Made by a program: the position numbers and the translations under genes | In this document: one piece after another, positions 35,020-45,047 of the stretch | How the letters are laid out: each line of letters starts with the position of its first letter | Position numbering within the stretch: the stretch's first letter is position 1 | The notes under the pieces: generated by a model | Database searches by the model: none | What the model saw: the letters and a program-made list of their open reading frames with translations, nothing else | Told to the model about the DNA's origin: nothing | Origin: Muribaculaceae bacterium | Lineage (GTDB): Bacteria > Bacteroidota > Bacteroidia > Bacteroidales > Muribaculaceae | Direction of reading: 5' to 3' | Assembly: GCA_017454355.1 (NCBI GenBank) | Contig: JAFTDD010000007.1 | Location: forward strand, 1 to 63,351 | DNA length: 63,351 nt

Positions 35020-37146
35020 ATGGAATATCGACTCCATTCCCCATACTCGCCCACCGGTGACCAACCGCAAGCCATTGACCAGTTGGTGGCCGGCGTGAAC
35101 GATGGTACACCGTTCCAGACGCTGCTTGGCGTGACCGGCTCCGGCAAGACGTTCACTATGGCCAACGTGATCGCCCGCACCGGCCGCCCCACGCTCATTC
35201 TGAGCCATAACAAGACGCTCGCGGCACAACTTTACGCCGAGATGCGCAGTTTCTTTCCCGAGAATGCCGTCCATTATTTTGTCAGTTACTACGACTACTA
35301 TCAGCCCGAGGCTTACATCCCAAGCGTTGACAAGTATATTGAGAAAGACCTCGCGATTAACGATGAGATTGAGCGCTTGCGTCTGGCAACCGCGACTGCT
35401 TTGCTCAGCGGCCGTCGCGACATTGTAGTGGTGAGTTCGGTGAGTTGTCTCTATGGTATGGGCAACCCGGACGATATCGCTTCCACCGCGATTACAGTCA
35501 ATGTGGGTGACAATATCGGGCGCGATGATTTCTTACTCAAACTTGTGGATGCCCTCTATTCACGCAATGAGGTGGAACTAAAGATGGGTAACTTCCGTGT
35601 CAAGGGCGACACGGTGGACGTCTTCTTGAGCGATGCCGACATGATGCTGCGCGTCAGTTTTTGGGGTAACGAGATTGAAAGCCTGCAGTTGCTTGACCCT
35701 GTCAACCAACTGCCCACTCAGGACGTGGAGAGTTTCCGCATCTTCCCCGCAAATATTTTTGTGGTCACCAAGGAGCACATGGCCAGCGCCATAGGCCAAA
35801 TAGATGTCGACCTGGGCACTCAGGTGGAGGCCTTCCGCCGCGAGGAGCGCCACGCCGAGGCAAAACGTCTCTATGAGCGTGTGACCTACGACTTGGAGAT
35901 GATTCGCGAAGTGGGTTATTGCTCCGGCATAGAGAACTATTCTCGCTACTTTGACGGCCGCAAGCCCGGCGCGCGCCCCTTCTGCCTGCTGGACTATTTC
36001 CCCAAGGACTTCCTGACGATTATAGATGAGAGCCACGTCACCGTGCCGCAAATCCGCGCCATGTACGGCGGCGACCGTTCTCGCAAGACCAATCTTGTGC
36101 ACTACGGTTTCCGCCTCGAGGCCGCCCTCGATAACCGTCCGCTGCGCTTTGACGAGTTTGAGGCGATGACCGGACAGACAATCTACGTGAGCGCCACACC
36201 GGCCGACTATGAGTTACAACAGAGCGAGGGCGTGGTCGTTGAGCAGATTATCCGCCCAACGGGTTTGTTGGATCCCAAAATCGAGGTGCGACCGTCCCAA
36301 GACCAAATCGACGACTTGATCGAGGAGATTCAGTTGCGCGTTGAGCACGGCGAGCGCACCCTGGTCACAACGCTCACCAAACGTATGGCCGAGGAACTCA
36401 CCGGCTATCTGGCTAAACTCGACATCCGTTGCGCATATATGCACAGCGATGTCGAGACGATGGATCGTATCCAGATTCTCGATGACCTGCGTGCCGGAGC
36501 CATTGATGTGCTGGTGGGCGTCAACCTGCTGCGCGAGGGCCTTGACTTGCCCGAGGTGTCGCTCGTGGCTATCCTTGACGCCGACAAGGAGGGCTTCCTG
36601 CGCAGTCGCCGGTCGCTGACTCAAACGGCCGGTCGTGCCGCCCGAAACCTGAATGGACTTGTGATAATGTATGCCGACAATATCACCGAGAGCATGCAAC
36701 GCACTATCGACGAGACTGAGCGACGCCGGTCGCTGCAGATGAAGTATAACGAGGAGCATGGCATCACGCCGCAAGCGATTGTCAAGGCGCGTCAGGCCAT
36801 TATCGGCGTGGACACCGACATGCAGCGCACCGATAAGGCCCAACAGCATGCCCGCCGCTATGAGAGCAATGTCGCTGCCACGACCGATGCCGAGCGTCGC
36901 CATCAAGAAGCCCTCAGTTCATTGCAGCAACAGGTCGCGGCCGAATTTGACCGCGCCAACGCCGGAATGGTTGCCGACCCGATTGTGCCGTATATGAATT
37001 CCGGCCAGTTGCAGACGGCTATCGACCGTCTGAAGCAGCAGATGATTGATGCGGCGCACCGCATGGACTTCTTGGAGGCCGCACAGTATCGTGACGAAAT
37101 CCTCAAGTTGCAGCAGCAACTGGAAGTGAAAAACGAGAAGAGATAA
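35020..37146 (+). CDS. uvrB: Excinuclease ABC subunit B
   Basis: A 708-residue DNA repair helicase-like protein that receives damaged DNA from UvrA and recruits UvrC. Walker A TGSGKTFTMAN is near residue 39, the beta-hairpin region begins HYFVSYYDYYQPEAYIP, helicase motif II is DYFPKDFLTIIDESH, and the C-terminal UVR domain reads LKQQMIDAAHRMDFLEAAQY. The stop overlaps the ygiQ start by one base (TAATG), so the two genes are coupled. Confidence 0.97.
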   Translation: MEYRLHSPYSPTGDQPQAIDQLVAGVNDGTPFQTLLGVTGSGKTFTMANVIARTGRPTLILSHNKTLAAQLYAEMRSFFPENAVHYFVSYYDYYQPEAYIPSVDKYIEKDLAINDEIERLRLATATALLSGRRDIVVVSSVSCLYGMGNPDDIASTAITVNVGDNIGRDDFLLKLVDALYSRNEVELKMGNFRVKGDTVDVFLSDADMMLRVSFWGNEIESLQLLDPVNQLPTQDVESFRIFPANIFVVTKEHMASAIGQIDVDLGTQVEAFRREERHAEAKRLYERVTYDLEMIREVGYCSGIENYSRYFDGRKPGARPFCLLDYFPKDFLTIIDESHVTVPQIRAMYGGDRSRKTNLVHYGFRLEAALDNRPLRFDEFEAMTGQTIYVSATPADYELQQSEGVVVEQIIRPTGLLDPKIEVRPSQDQIDDLIEEIQLRVEHGERTLVTTLTKRMAEELTGYLAKLDIRCAYMHSDVETMDRIQILDDLRAGAIDVLVGVNLLREGLDLPEVSLVAILDADKEGFLRSRRSLTQTAGRAARNLNGLVIMYADNITESMQRTIDETERRRSLQMKYNEEHGITPQAIVKARQAIIGVDTDMQRTDKAQQHARRYESNVAATTDAERRHQEALSSLQQQVAAEFDRANAGMVADPIVPYMNSGQLQTAIDRLKQQMIDAAHRMDFLEAAQYRDEILKLQQQLEVKNEKR

Positions 37147-38966
37147 TGAAGATAGAAGGGCAGTGGTTGCCAACCACACGCAAGGAGATGGAGCATCTAG
37201 GCTGGGACCGGGTCGATGTCATCCTCTTTAGCGGTGATGCCTATATCGACCATCCGTCAATGGGCATTGCCGTGATTGGCCGTGTGCTTGAGGCCCACGG
37301 CTACCGGGTGGCGATTGTGCCGCAGCCCAACTGGCGTGACGACCTGCGTGACTTCAAGAAGTTGGGACGCCCTCGGCTCTTCTTCGGCATGAGTGCCGGA
37401 GCGATGGACAGTATGGTGAACCACTATACGGCGGCTCGACGTCGGCGCAGCGATGACGCCTACACGCCCGACGGGCGCGCCGGCGCACGGCCTGACTACC
37501 CCACGATAGTTTATTGCGACGCCTTGAAGCGCTTGTGGCCCGATGTGCCGGTCATTGCCGGCGGCATTGAGGCCTCATTGAGGCGGGTGGCGCACTATGA
37601 CTACTGGCAGGACCGTTTGCGTCCATCCATTCTCGTTGATAGCGCGGCCGACATCCTGGTGTACGGTATGGGCGAGAAGCCCATTCTCGAGATTGCCGGG
37701 CGATTGGCGGCGGGGGAGAGCGTGGCGACAATCACCGACGTGCCGCAAACCGTCGTACGGCGCCCGATCAGCGAGATGCCTGCTCGCGATGACGATGGCA
37801 ACGTGTTGCTCGCCTCCTTTGAACGCTGCCTGGCCGACAAGCGTGCTCAGGCTCATAATTTCCGTATAGTCGAGACCGAGGCTAACCTGTGGAGCGGGCA
37901 TGACTTATGGCAGGCAACCGGCGACATCGCCATCAAAGTGAATCGCACAAATAGGCCGATGACCACCGCCGAGATTGACGCCTCGTTTGACCTGCCCTAC
38001 ACTCGTTTGCCGCACCCGCGCTATAACGGCAAGCGTATTCCCGCCTATGAGATGATTCGTCACTCAGTGTGCTTGCATCGGGGTTGCTTCGGCGGCTGTG
38101 CCTTCTGCACCATCAGTGCCCACCAGGGCAAATTTATCGCCTCTCGCAGCAAGGCCAGCATCATGCGTGAGGTCAGGCAGGTGATCGCGATGGACGATTT
38201 CAAGGGGTATATCAGCGACTTGGGCGGACCGAGCGCGAATATGTATGCGTTGGGTGGTAAAGACCTTGACGTCTGCCGCCGGTGTGCCCGTCCGTCGTGC
38301 CTCCACCCCAGGCCATGCCCCAACCTCAATACCGACCATAGCGCCCTGCTTGACATCTACCATAGCGTTGACGCCTTGCCCGAGGTGAAGAAATCGTTTA
38401 TCGGAAGCGGAGTGCGTTACGACCTCTCGATGCACCCCACGGGCGACAAACGCATTGACCGGATTAACCGGCGTTACAACGAGGAACTGATTGTGCATCA
38501 CGTCAGCGGGCGCCTAAAGGTGGCGCCGGAGCACACGAGCGATGCCGTGCTGCAAGTGATGCGCAAGCCTTCCTTTACGCTTTTCAGGCGTTTTAAGGCG
38601 TTATTTGACCGCTTGAACCGTGAGCATGGATTGCGCCAGCAATTAATCCCATACTTTATATCGTCACATCCCGGCTGTCGAGAAGTGGATATGGCCGAAC
38701 TCGCCGTGATAACACGAGAGTTGGATTTCCATTTGGAGCAGGTTCAAGACTTCACACCCACGCCAATGACAGTGTCAACCGAGGCGTTCTATACCGGCCT
38801 GCACCCCTACACGCTCGAACCTGTTTATAGCGCGCACTCTCCTGAGCAAAAGCAGGCTCAACGTCGCTACTTCTTCTGGTACGACCGCAAGTATAAGGCC
38901 GAAATCATCGCTTCGCTGCGGCGCCTTCACCGCCCCGACCTCATCAAAGCGCTATTTAGCGTGTAG
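37146..38966 (+). CDS. ygiQ: YgiQ-family radical SAM protein
   Basis: A 606-residue protein with the YgiQ N-terminal domain (residues about 5-290) and a radical SAM core whose cluster motif C-x3-C-x2-C is in RGCFGGCAFCTIS near residue 315. The C-terminal DUF3362 region follows. The reaction is unknown. It is translationally coupled to uvrB and convergent with dnaE: both genes end in the shared palindrome TAGCATGCTA. Confidence 0.93.
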   Translation: MKIEGQWLPTTRKEMEHLGWDRVDVILFSGDAYIDHPSMGIAVIGRVLEAHGYRVAIVPQPNWRDDLRDFKKLGRPRLFFGMSAGAMDSMVNHYTAARRRRSDDAYTPDGRAGARPDYPTIVYCDALKRLWPDVPVIAGGIEASLRRVAHYDYWQDRLRPSILVDSAADILVYGMGEKPILEIAGRLAAGESVATITDVPQTVVRRPISEMPARDDDGNVLLASFERCLADKRAQAHNFRIVETEANLWSGHDLWQATGDIAIKVNRTNRPMTTAEIDASFDLPYTRLPHPRYNGKRIPAYEMIRHSVCLHRGCFGGCAFCTISAHQGKFIASRSKASIMREVRQVIAMDDFKGYISDLGGPSANMYALGGKDLDVCRRCARPSCLHPRPCPNLNTDHSALLDIYHSVDALPEVKKSFIGSGVRYDLSMHPTGDKRIDRINRRYNEELIVHHVSGRLKVAPEHTSDAVLQVMRKPSFTLFRRFKALFDRLNREHGLRQQLIPYFISSHPGCREVDMAELAVITRELDFHLEQVQDFTPTPMTVSTEAFYTGLHPYTLEPVYSAHSPEQKQAQRRYFFWYDRKYKAEIIASLRRLHRPDLIKALFSV

Positions 38967-38973
38967 CATGCTA
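38964..38973. repeat. TAGCATGCTA palindrome supplying both convergent stop codons
   Basis: The plus-strand TAG (38964-38966) ends ygiQ and the minus-strand TAG (38971-38973) ends dnaE, leaving four bases between the genes. The bases after each TAG (CATG) match the stop-anchored arrays elsewhere in the window. No terminator fits between the genes. Confidence 0.85.
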
Positions 38974-41900
38974 TATGATAGCGTTGAACTTAAACTCGAG
39001 ATCCAGATCTTCAAGCAGGCTGATTGCCTCTTTGGTGATGGCAAATTTATACTTGGAACTGCGCAAATCAACCCAGCGGTTGTGTAGCGAGTCAAGCACG
39101 CGCAAGTAAAGTTCAACGCCACCCTTCTCATTGAAAGGAATCAGGGCTGACGACATGCTGCGAGCAGTCTCAAACTCCTTGTCGTTGAGTGTGATGAGAA
39201 TGTTGCGCATCAGCGTGCCCTTCACGTTGTCAAGCAGTTGCATCGACGTGATGTTGAACTGGATGTTGTCGTTGTAGCGATTTCTCTCATACTTGCCGCG
39301 GATGAAAACAGCCACTCCTGTTTGACCGAACTTGGCATAGTCAATAAACTGCTGGCGGAACAGGCGGAACTCATGAGATCCACTATAATCCTCAATCTTG
39401 ATGATACCGAATTTGCCGCCCTTCTGTCCCATCTTCTCTTGGTAATCCACCACAAGGCCGGCCATCGTCAGTTCCTTGTCGAGCAGGTCGCTCTTGTCGT
39501 CAAGTTCGCTCAATGGTGTGTTGCAACCGTAGTTGACCTCGATGTAGTAGGGGTCAAGAGGGTGAGCGCTCAAGTAGATGCCCACCAGTTTGCGCTCTCT
39601 GTCAAGTCTCTCCAGGTCGGGCCACGGTGTGGCATGAACGATTTGCGGCGTGTTAACCTCAATCTCGTCCTCAAGACCACCGAAGAGCGAGTTCTGCATC
39701 GACACCTTGCTTGACTGGAAACTCTGACCGAAGCGCATGAGCACATCGCTGAACACCTCGCCGCGCTCATTGATGGCAAAGAAGTCCTCGCGATTTATTT
39801 CCTTGAAGCAGTCAAAAGCACCGCTTTGGGCAAAGGCCTCCAGCATTTTGCGGTTGCACGTGCGAGAGTTCACGCGCTGCACAAAGTCAAAGATTGACTC
39901 AAACGGGCCGTTAGCCTCCCTCTCGGCGATAATCTGCTCCACGGCCGCCTCGCCCACGCCGCTGATGCCCGCCAAACCGAAGCGGATGTCGCCGGCGCGG
40001 TTGGCGCTGAACGATGAACGGCTCTCGTTGATGTCCGGTCCCAGCACCTTGATGCCCATCGACTTACACTCGTCCATAAACTTGGTGAGTTTGGTGATGT
40101 CATTGAGGTTGCGGCTCAATACCGCGGCCATGTATTCGCTGGGGTAGTTGGCCTTGAGGTAGGCTGTCTGGTATGCCACCCAACTATAGCACGTCGCATG
40201 GCTCTTGTTGAAAGCGTATGAGGCAAACTTGCGCCAGTCATCCCAAATTTTGGCGAGAACCTTGCGGTCGTGACCTTTTTTCTCGCCGCCCTCATAGAAC
40301 AGGCTCTCAAGTTCCTCCATCTTCTTGATTTGCTTCTTGCCCATGGCCTTGCGCAGCGTGTCGCTCTGGCCGCGCGTGAAACCGCCCAAAAGGCGTGACA
40401 GCAACATCACCTGCTCCTGATAAACCGTGATGCCATAGGTGTCCTTGAGATATTGCTCCATGCACGGGATATCGTACACAATCGGCTCTTTGCCTTGCTT
40501 GCGCGCGATAAACTGCGGGATATAGTCCATGGGCCCCGGACGGTAGAGCGCGTTCATTGCGATAAGGTCCTCAAAAGTGGACGGCTCCAGTTGCATCAGA
40601 TACTTCTGCATGCCCGCCGACTCAAACTGGAATGTGCCCGTTGTGCGCCCCTCGCAGTAGAGGCGATAGGTCTTGGGGTCATCGATCGGTATCGCCTCGA
40701 TGTCAATGTCGATGCCGTGAGTCACCTTGATGTTCTCAAGCGCCTCCTTGATGATTGATAGCGTCTTTAGTCCTAAGAAGTCCATCTTGATTAGACCGGT
40801 ACTCTCAATCACACTACCCTCATATTGCGTCACAATCACTTTTTCGCCGGTTTGGGTGTCGGTAGCCGTGCTCACGGGCACCCAGTCGGTGATGTCGTCA
40901 CGTCCGATAATCACGCCGCAGGCGTGCACGCCGGTGCCGCGTATGTTGCCGTCCAATTGTTCGGCATACTTGATAGTGTCGGCGATGAGGTGGTCGGGGC
41001 TCTTTTGCTCGGCGGCAAACTCGGGGAAGCATTTCAAGCAGTTAGCCACCGTGATTTTATAGTGCTTGTCCTTCTCACCGGGCATGAGCGGCATGTCGTT
41101 TGGCTTGGAGGGAATCATCTTGGCCAGTCGGTTGCTTTCGGGCAGAGGAACACCTTCGACGCGTGCCACGTCTTTGATTGCCTGCTTGGCTGCCATTGAG
41201 CCGTAGGTGATGATGTGGGCCACCTTCTCGGCGCCGTATTTCTCGGTGACGTATTTCAGCACGAGGGCGCGTCCGTCATCGTCAAAGTCCACATCAATAT
41301 CAGGCAGCGAGATACGGTCCGGGTTGAGAAAACGCTCAAACAGGAGGTCATACTTCAGTGGGTCAATCTTGGTGATGCCCAGGCAGTAGGCGACGGCTGA
41401 GCCGGCGGCGGAACCGCGGCCCGGACCCACCGAGCAACCCAACGACGGAGCCACGCGGATGTAGTCCTGCACGATGAGGAAGTAGCCCGGGAAACCCATC
41501 GTCTTGATTGTCTCCAACTCGAAGTCGAGGCGTTCGCTGTGCTCCTTGTCGAGCGGGTCTCCCCAACGCTCTTTTGCGCCCTCATAGACGAGGTGTCGCA
41601 GGTAGTCGTCCTCGTTGTCAAAACCCTCAGGCAGCGGGAAGTCCGGCAAAATGGGGTCGTGGTCAATGCTGTAGATTTCAACCTTGTCGACCACCTCTAT
41701 CGTGTTGCTCAGTGCCTCGGGGATGTCGCCGAAGACGCCGTTCATTTCTTCTTGTGTCTTGAACCACTCCTGCTTGGTGTAGAGCATCACGTCCTCGTCT
41801 GTAATCTTCTTACCGGTTGAGAGGCAAATCAAGCGCTCGTGGGCGTCGGCGTCAGCTTCGTTAACAAAGTGTGAGTCGTTGGTGCACACGAGTTTGATGC

Positions 41901-42636
41901 CCAATTCGCGGGCAAAATCAATCAGCGCCGCATTCACTTGCTGCTGCTTGGGGAATGTGTCATGCGCAGCACGCTCCACCGTCGCTTTGTGGCGTTGCAA
42001 CTCCAAATAGTAGTCGTCGCCAAACACCTTCTTGAACCACAGGATTGTCTCGCGAGCCTTTTCAAGTTCATCATGAAGGATTAACTGCGGCACTTCGCCG
42101 CCCAAGCATGCCGAGCAGCAGATGATGCCCTCGTGGTAGCGCTCCAGGTCGGCCTTGTCGGTGCGCGGGTGGCTATAGAAGCCGTCGGTCCAGGCGCGCG
42201 ACACAATCTTCAACAGGTTTTTGTAGCCCTTGTAGTTCTTGGCGAGCAAAATCAGGTGGCGGCCGATGTCGCGCTTGTCTGTGTGCTCATGCTTGTCGCC
42301 GTTGGCAACGTACACTTCGCAGCCAAAGATGGGGATGAACAGGCGCCGGCGAACTTCGGCCAGTTGTTGCTCCAGTTCGGAGACACGCGCTTCATCGCCA
42401 GCCTCCCGAGCCGCGTTCACTTCACCCGTCAGGCGTTTTATCTCGGATTGAACGTCCTTGTTTTTCTTTGCAACGGTGTCGTGAAACTCTTTCACGCCGT
42501 ACATATTGCCGTGGTCAGTCAAGGCCATGCCACGCATTCCGTCCGCGATGGCTTTGTCAACGAGTTTGCCGATTGACGCTTGTCCGTCGAGAATAGAATA
42601 CTGTGAATGGACGTGTAGATGAACAAAAGGTATCAT
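38971..42636 (-). CDS. dnaE: DNA polymerase III subunit alpha
   Basis: The 1221-residue replicative polymerase. The N-terminal PHP domain starts FVHLHVHSQYSILDG, and the catalytic Asp residues are in PDIDVDFDDDGR near residue 449. The fingers region, a helix-hairpin-helix segment and an OB-fold (GLVVDYQEKMGQKGGKFGIIKIED) follow. Length is normal for DnaE1. The promoter is at 42737-42767. Confidence 0.96.
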   Translation of the reverse strand: MIPFVHLHVHSQYSILDGQASIGKLVDKAIADGMRGMALTDHGNMYGVKEFHDTVAKKNKDVQSEIKRLTGEVNAAREAGDEARVSELEQQLAEVRRRLFIPIFGCEVYVANGDKHEHTDKRDIGRHLILLAKNYKGYKNLLKIVSRAWTDGFYSHPRTDKADLERYHEGIICCSACLGGEVPQLILHDELEKARETILWFKKVFGDDYYLELQRHKATVERAAHDTFPKQQQVNAALIDFARELGIKLVCTNDSHFVNEADADAHERLICLSTGKKITDEDVMLYTKQEWFKTQEEMNGVFGDIPEALSNTIEVVDKVEIYSIDHDPILPDFPLPEGFDNEDDYLRHLVYEGAKERWGDPLDKEHSERLDFELETIKTMGFPGYFLIVQDYIRVAPSLGCSVGPGRGSAAGSAVAYCLGITKIDPLKYDLLFERFLNPDRISLPDIDVDFDDDGRALVLKYVTEKYGAEKVAHIITYGSMAAKQAIKDVARVEGVPLPESNRLAKMIPSKPNDMPLMPGEKDKHYKITVANCLKCFPEFAAEQKSPDHLIADTIKYAEQLDGNIRGTGVHACGVIIGRDDITDWVPVSTATDTQTGEKVIVTQYEGSVIESTGLIKMDFLGLKTLSIIKEALENIKVTHGIDIDIEAIPIDDPKTYRLYCEGRTTGTFQFESAGMQKYLMQLEPSTFEDLIAMNALYRPGPMDYIPQFIARKQGKEPIVYDIPCMEQYLKDTYGITVYQEQVMLLSRLLGGFTRGQSDTLRKAMGKKQIKKMEELESLFYEGGEKKGHDRKVLAKIWDDWRKFASYAFNKSHATCYSWVAYQTAYLKANYPSEYMAAVLSRNLNDITKLTKFMDECKSMGIKVLGPDINESRSSFSANRAGDIRFGLAGISGVGEAAVEQIIAEREANGPFESIFDFVQRVNSRTCNRKMLEAFAQSGAFDCFKEINREDFFAINERGEVFSDVLMRFGQSFQSSKVSMQNSLFGGLEDEIEVNTPQIVHATPWPDLERLDRERKLVGIYLSAHPLDPYYIEVNYGCNTPLSELDDKSDLLDKELTMAGLVVDYQEKMGQKGGKFGIIKIEDYSGSHEFRLFRQQFIDYAKFGQTGVAVFIRGKYERNRYNDNIQFNITSMQLLDNVKGTLMRNILITLNDKEFETARSMSSALIPFNEKGGVELYLRVLDSLHNRWVDLRSSKYKFAITKEAISLLEDLDLEFKFNAII

Positions 42637-42961
42637 TAGTCGATTTTCGTTTTACGTTTATCGTGGCCGATAGAGGCCGGCGCGTGGGCGCGCGGCATGG
42701 CCAACAGTCGTTGGTCGATAGTGATGAAATGGGGTGTAAAGGTACTGCTTTTGATTTAACCTTGCAACAGATGTGAATAACTTTTTTAAGCGATAGAGTG
42801 TGTTTCCGTGGGGGCAAACAGCAGGGGCGACGCATCACGCGCCACCCCGGCAATCAAATAGTGTGTAATAAAAACGTTATGAAATGAGAAATTTAGTCGT
42901 TAGTTGATAGTCGTTAGAGGCCGGCGCGAGGGCGCGCGGCATGCCCAACAGTCGTTAGTTA
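42637..42961. repeat. Gap with two GGCCGGCGCG palindromes and TAGTCGTTAG words
   Basis: Copies at 42674-42712 and 42918-42956, each ending CCAACAGTCGTT or CCCAACAGTCGTT, are partners of 5845-5875. The dnaE promoter lies between them. No gene is seen. Confidence 0.8.
42737..42767 (-). promoter_or_regulatory. Promoter of dnaE
   Basis: TTG (42765-42767), 20 bases, TACCTTTA (42737-42744) on the minus strand; one mismatch in the -7 element. Confidence 0.5.
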
Positions 42962-44788
42962 TTACCAGGGTCGCTGCCCTCCACCGCCGGGGCCGAAACC
43001 TCCGCCGCCCATCGAGCCGCTCACGGCGATTGCCGCTGTCACGTCAACACTCTGGCTGCCGCTGCCGATGGTACAGCCGGTGGTGAGGTTGTAGAATGTC
43101 GTGCCTCCGGTGGCTGTGGCTCCGGAGCGCAGGGTGTAGGTGCTGCCGCTCTTGAGCGCCGGCGAGGATATCATCAGTGCCGAGGCGCTGCCGCTTGATG
43201 GAGTGACGTAGTGCAGGATTGCCTGCGTGTCGCTCACCAAGCCCAACTTCAGGCCGTTGGAGGCGCTGCATGTCACGCTTGCCTGCTTGGACGACGACGA
43301 CACTTCCTGCATGTTGCCGCCGCAGGCGATGACGGTGCCGCCATTGATAAAGCAGGTGTAACCCTCGGCGGCGTCGATGCCGCACTCCGCGCCGCCGGCA
43401 CCCTCGGCGATTGTCACGCCGCCGGTAAAGTAGAGATTCTTGTTGGCGTCAATGCCGTCGTTGTTGCTGCCGTGAGCATAAACGGTGCCTCCGGCTATGG
43501 TCAGGTCGCCGGCGCTGTTAATCGCGTCGTCGTAGCAGTAACTCTCCACCACGCCGCCGTTGATGGTGATAACGCCCTTACTCTCGATACCCTCACTGCC
43601 CTCGCCGCCGCTGGCGCGCACAATCGTCTTGCCGCCATTGAAGGTGATGTCGCCATCGGCCTTGATGCCCTTGGGCGAGACACTGTATGAGCCGCTTTCT
43701 TTCTTTTGGCCGGTGGTGATGATACGGATAGTGCCTCCGTTGACAGTGATTGTGCCATCGCAGTTGAGTCCCTTGCCGCCGGTGCCGCTACTCGAGAGCA
43801 GCACCTCGCCATCGTTGATGACAATCTCGCCGTCGGCCTTCACGCCGGCACAGGCTGTGTAGTCGTTGTCCTCCTCGTCCAACTCATATCCGCCGGTGGT
43901 TATTACGGTGGTTCGTCCGCCGTCCACTTGAACATATCCGTCGGTGCTGATGCCCTTGTCTGCCGTGCCGCTCACCTCGGCGTTAATCACGCCACCGGTC
44001 ACTATCACGGCGTCGTTGCCGCGGATGGCGTTGCCACTGCTTGCGTCGACATATATATTACAACCCGGCATGAAACGCACATAGTCGTCGCTGCGCAGTC
44101 CGGCCTTGCAGTTGGCGTCAATGGCCAATGTGCCCTTGCCGCTGAACACCAGTTGTCCCTCACTGAAGAGACATGCTTTCATATCCTCGGTATCCACGAC
44201 GTCGGTATATGAGGTGCCGTCGGTCAAAGTGTTCTCGCTTCCATCTGTGGCAACAATGAAGGTACGCTTCTTGCTTTGATTGTTAATCGCCGCGCCCGTT
44301 GGGTTGGTGATGTGGGCTCCGTTGAGTTCGATGGCTTGTTTGCGCTCGCTGTAGAGTTTGAAGCAACCGTCGGTCGTTGTTCCGCTGAGCACGTAGCGAA
44401 CCACCTCTGTCGTCGTGTTGTTCACCGTCACGCGGTTACCCGTCACCGTCGCCGTGGCATTGTCGTCGCCGGTCACGGTTGCCGCACCGGTACTGCTGAA
44501 TGTAACATAAACAGTGCGGTCAAAAGTCGCGTTCTCGATATAGTCCTCGTCGGCGGCATCCACCGTCACGCTCTCGTCGAGAGCGCTGCGGTTAATCGCG
44601 ATTTTGAACGTTGCCACATCACCGGCTGAACTCACGCCTGACAGGACATCCGTCGCGGTCGTTGTAGTTGTGTTGCCGTCATCTGACGTGCTGTTGCCGC
44701 TCGTCGTCGGCTCGTTGCTTTTGTTGCACGAGGCTGCAGCCATCGTGATAGTGGCAACCGTCACAATAAAAAATCTGTTCAGTTTCAT
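42962..44788 (-). CDS. DUF4353 carbohydrate-binding-domain lipoprotein
   Basis: About 608 residues from MKLNRFFIVTV with a lipobox (AAASC). A Ser/Thr/Asn-rich linker is followed by a long parallel beta-helix with about ten turns of the form GDITFNGGKTIVRASG / GIESKGVITINGG, as in the DUF4353 (carbohydrate-binding domain) family. It ends in Gly-rich SMGGGGFGPGGGGQRPW. Surface binding is inferred. The ATG at 44815 is less likely because only 44788 begins a normal signal sequence. Confidence 0.88.
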   Translation of the reverse strand: MKLNRFFIVTVATITMAAASCNKSNEPTTSGNSTSDDGNTTTTTATDVLSGVSSAGDVATFKIAINRSALDESVTVDAADEDYIENATFDRTVYVTFSSTGAATVTGDDNATATVTGNRVTVNNTTTEVVRYVLSGTTTDGCFKLYSERKQAIELNGAHITNPTGAAINNQSKKRTFIVATDGSENTLTDGTSYTDVVDTEDMKACLFSEGQLVFSGKGTLAIDANCKAGLRSDDYVRFMPGCNIYVDASSGNAIRGNDAVIVTGGVINAEVSGTADKGISTDGYVQVDGGRTTVITTGGYELDEEDNDYTACAGVKADGEIVINDGEVLLSSSGTGGKGLNCDGTITVNGGTIRIITTGQKKESGSYSVSPKGIKADGDITFNGGKTIVRASGGEGSEGIESKGVITINGGVVESYCYDDAINSAGDLTIAGGTVYAHGSNNDGIDANKNLYFTGGVTIAEGAGGAECGIDAAEGYTCFINGGTVIACGGNMQEVSSSSKQASVTCSASNGLKLGLVSDTQAILHYVTPSSGSASALMISSPALKSGSTYTLRSGATATGGTTFYNLTTGCTIGSGSQSVDVTAAIAVSGSMGGGGFGPGGGGQRPW

Positions 44789-44931
44789 AGCGCCGGTGTA
44801 TAATGGGTGAAACAATAATGAAATTTATTGTTTTTATAACGCCCGAAACTCCATCTTGTTGCCCACCGTTAAGCCAACCGCCTCGAACGTTCAACGAAAG
44901 GTATACTTTTTCCCTACCGGCGGCGTGGGGG

Positions 44932-44958
44932 GCGAGACTTCGTCACGCAATACACAAC
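44932..44958. repeat. GCGAGAC...AATACACAAC repeat, copy 2
   Basis: One change (GTCACGC) from the palindromic arm of copies 1 and 3. Confidence 0.85.
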
Positions 44959-44971
44959 TTATTTGACAACA

Positions 44972-45023
44972 ACAAGGACAATAAAGACAATGGGCGTTGT
45001 TTTGCCATTGTCATTATTGTCCT
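44972..45023. repeat. AAGGACAATAA palindrome, probable terminator after trpB2
   Basis: Imperfect 20-base arms with a ten-base loop, related to the palindrome at 9541-9605. It lies 24 bases beyond the trpB2 stop. Confidence 0.6.
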
Positions 45024-45047
45024 TAGCAGTCTTCTAATCGCTATGTA

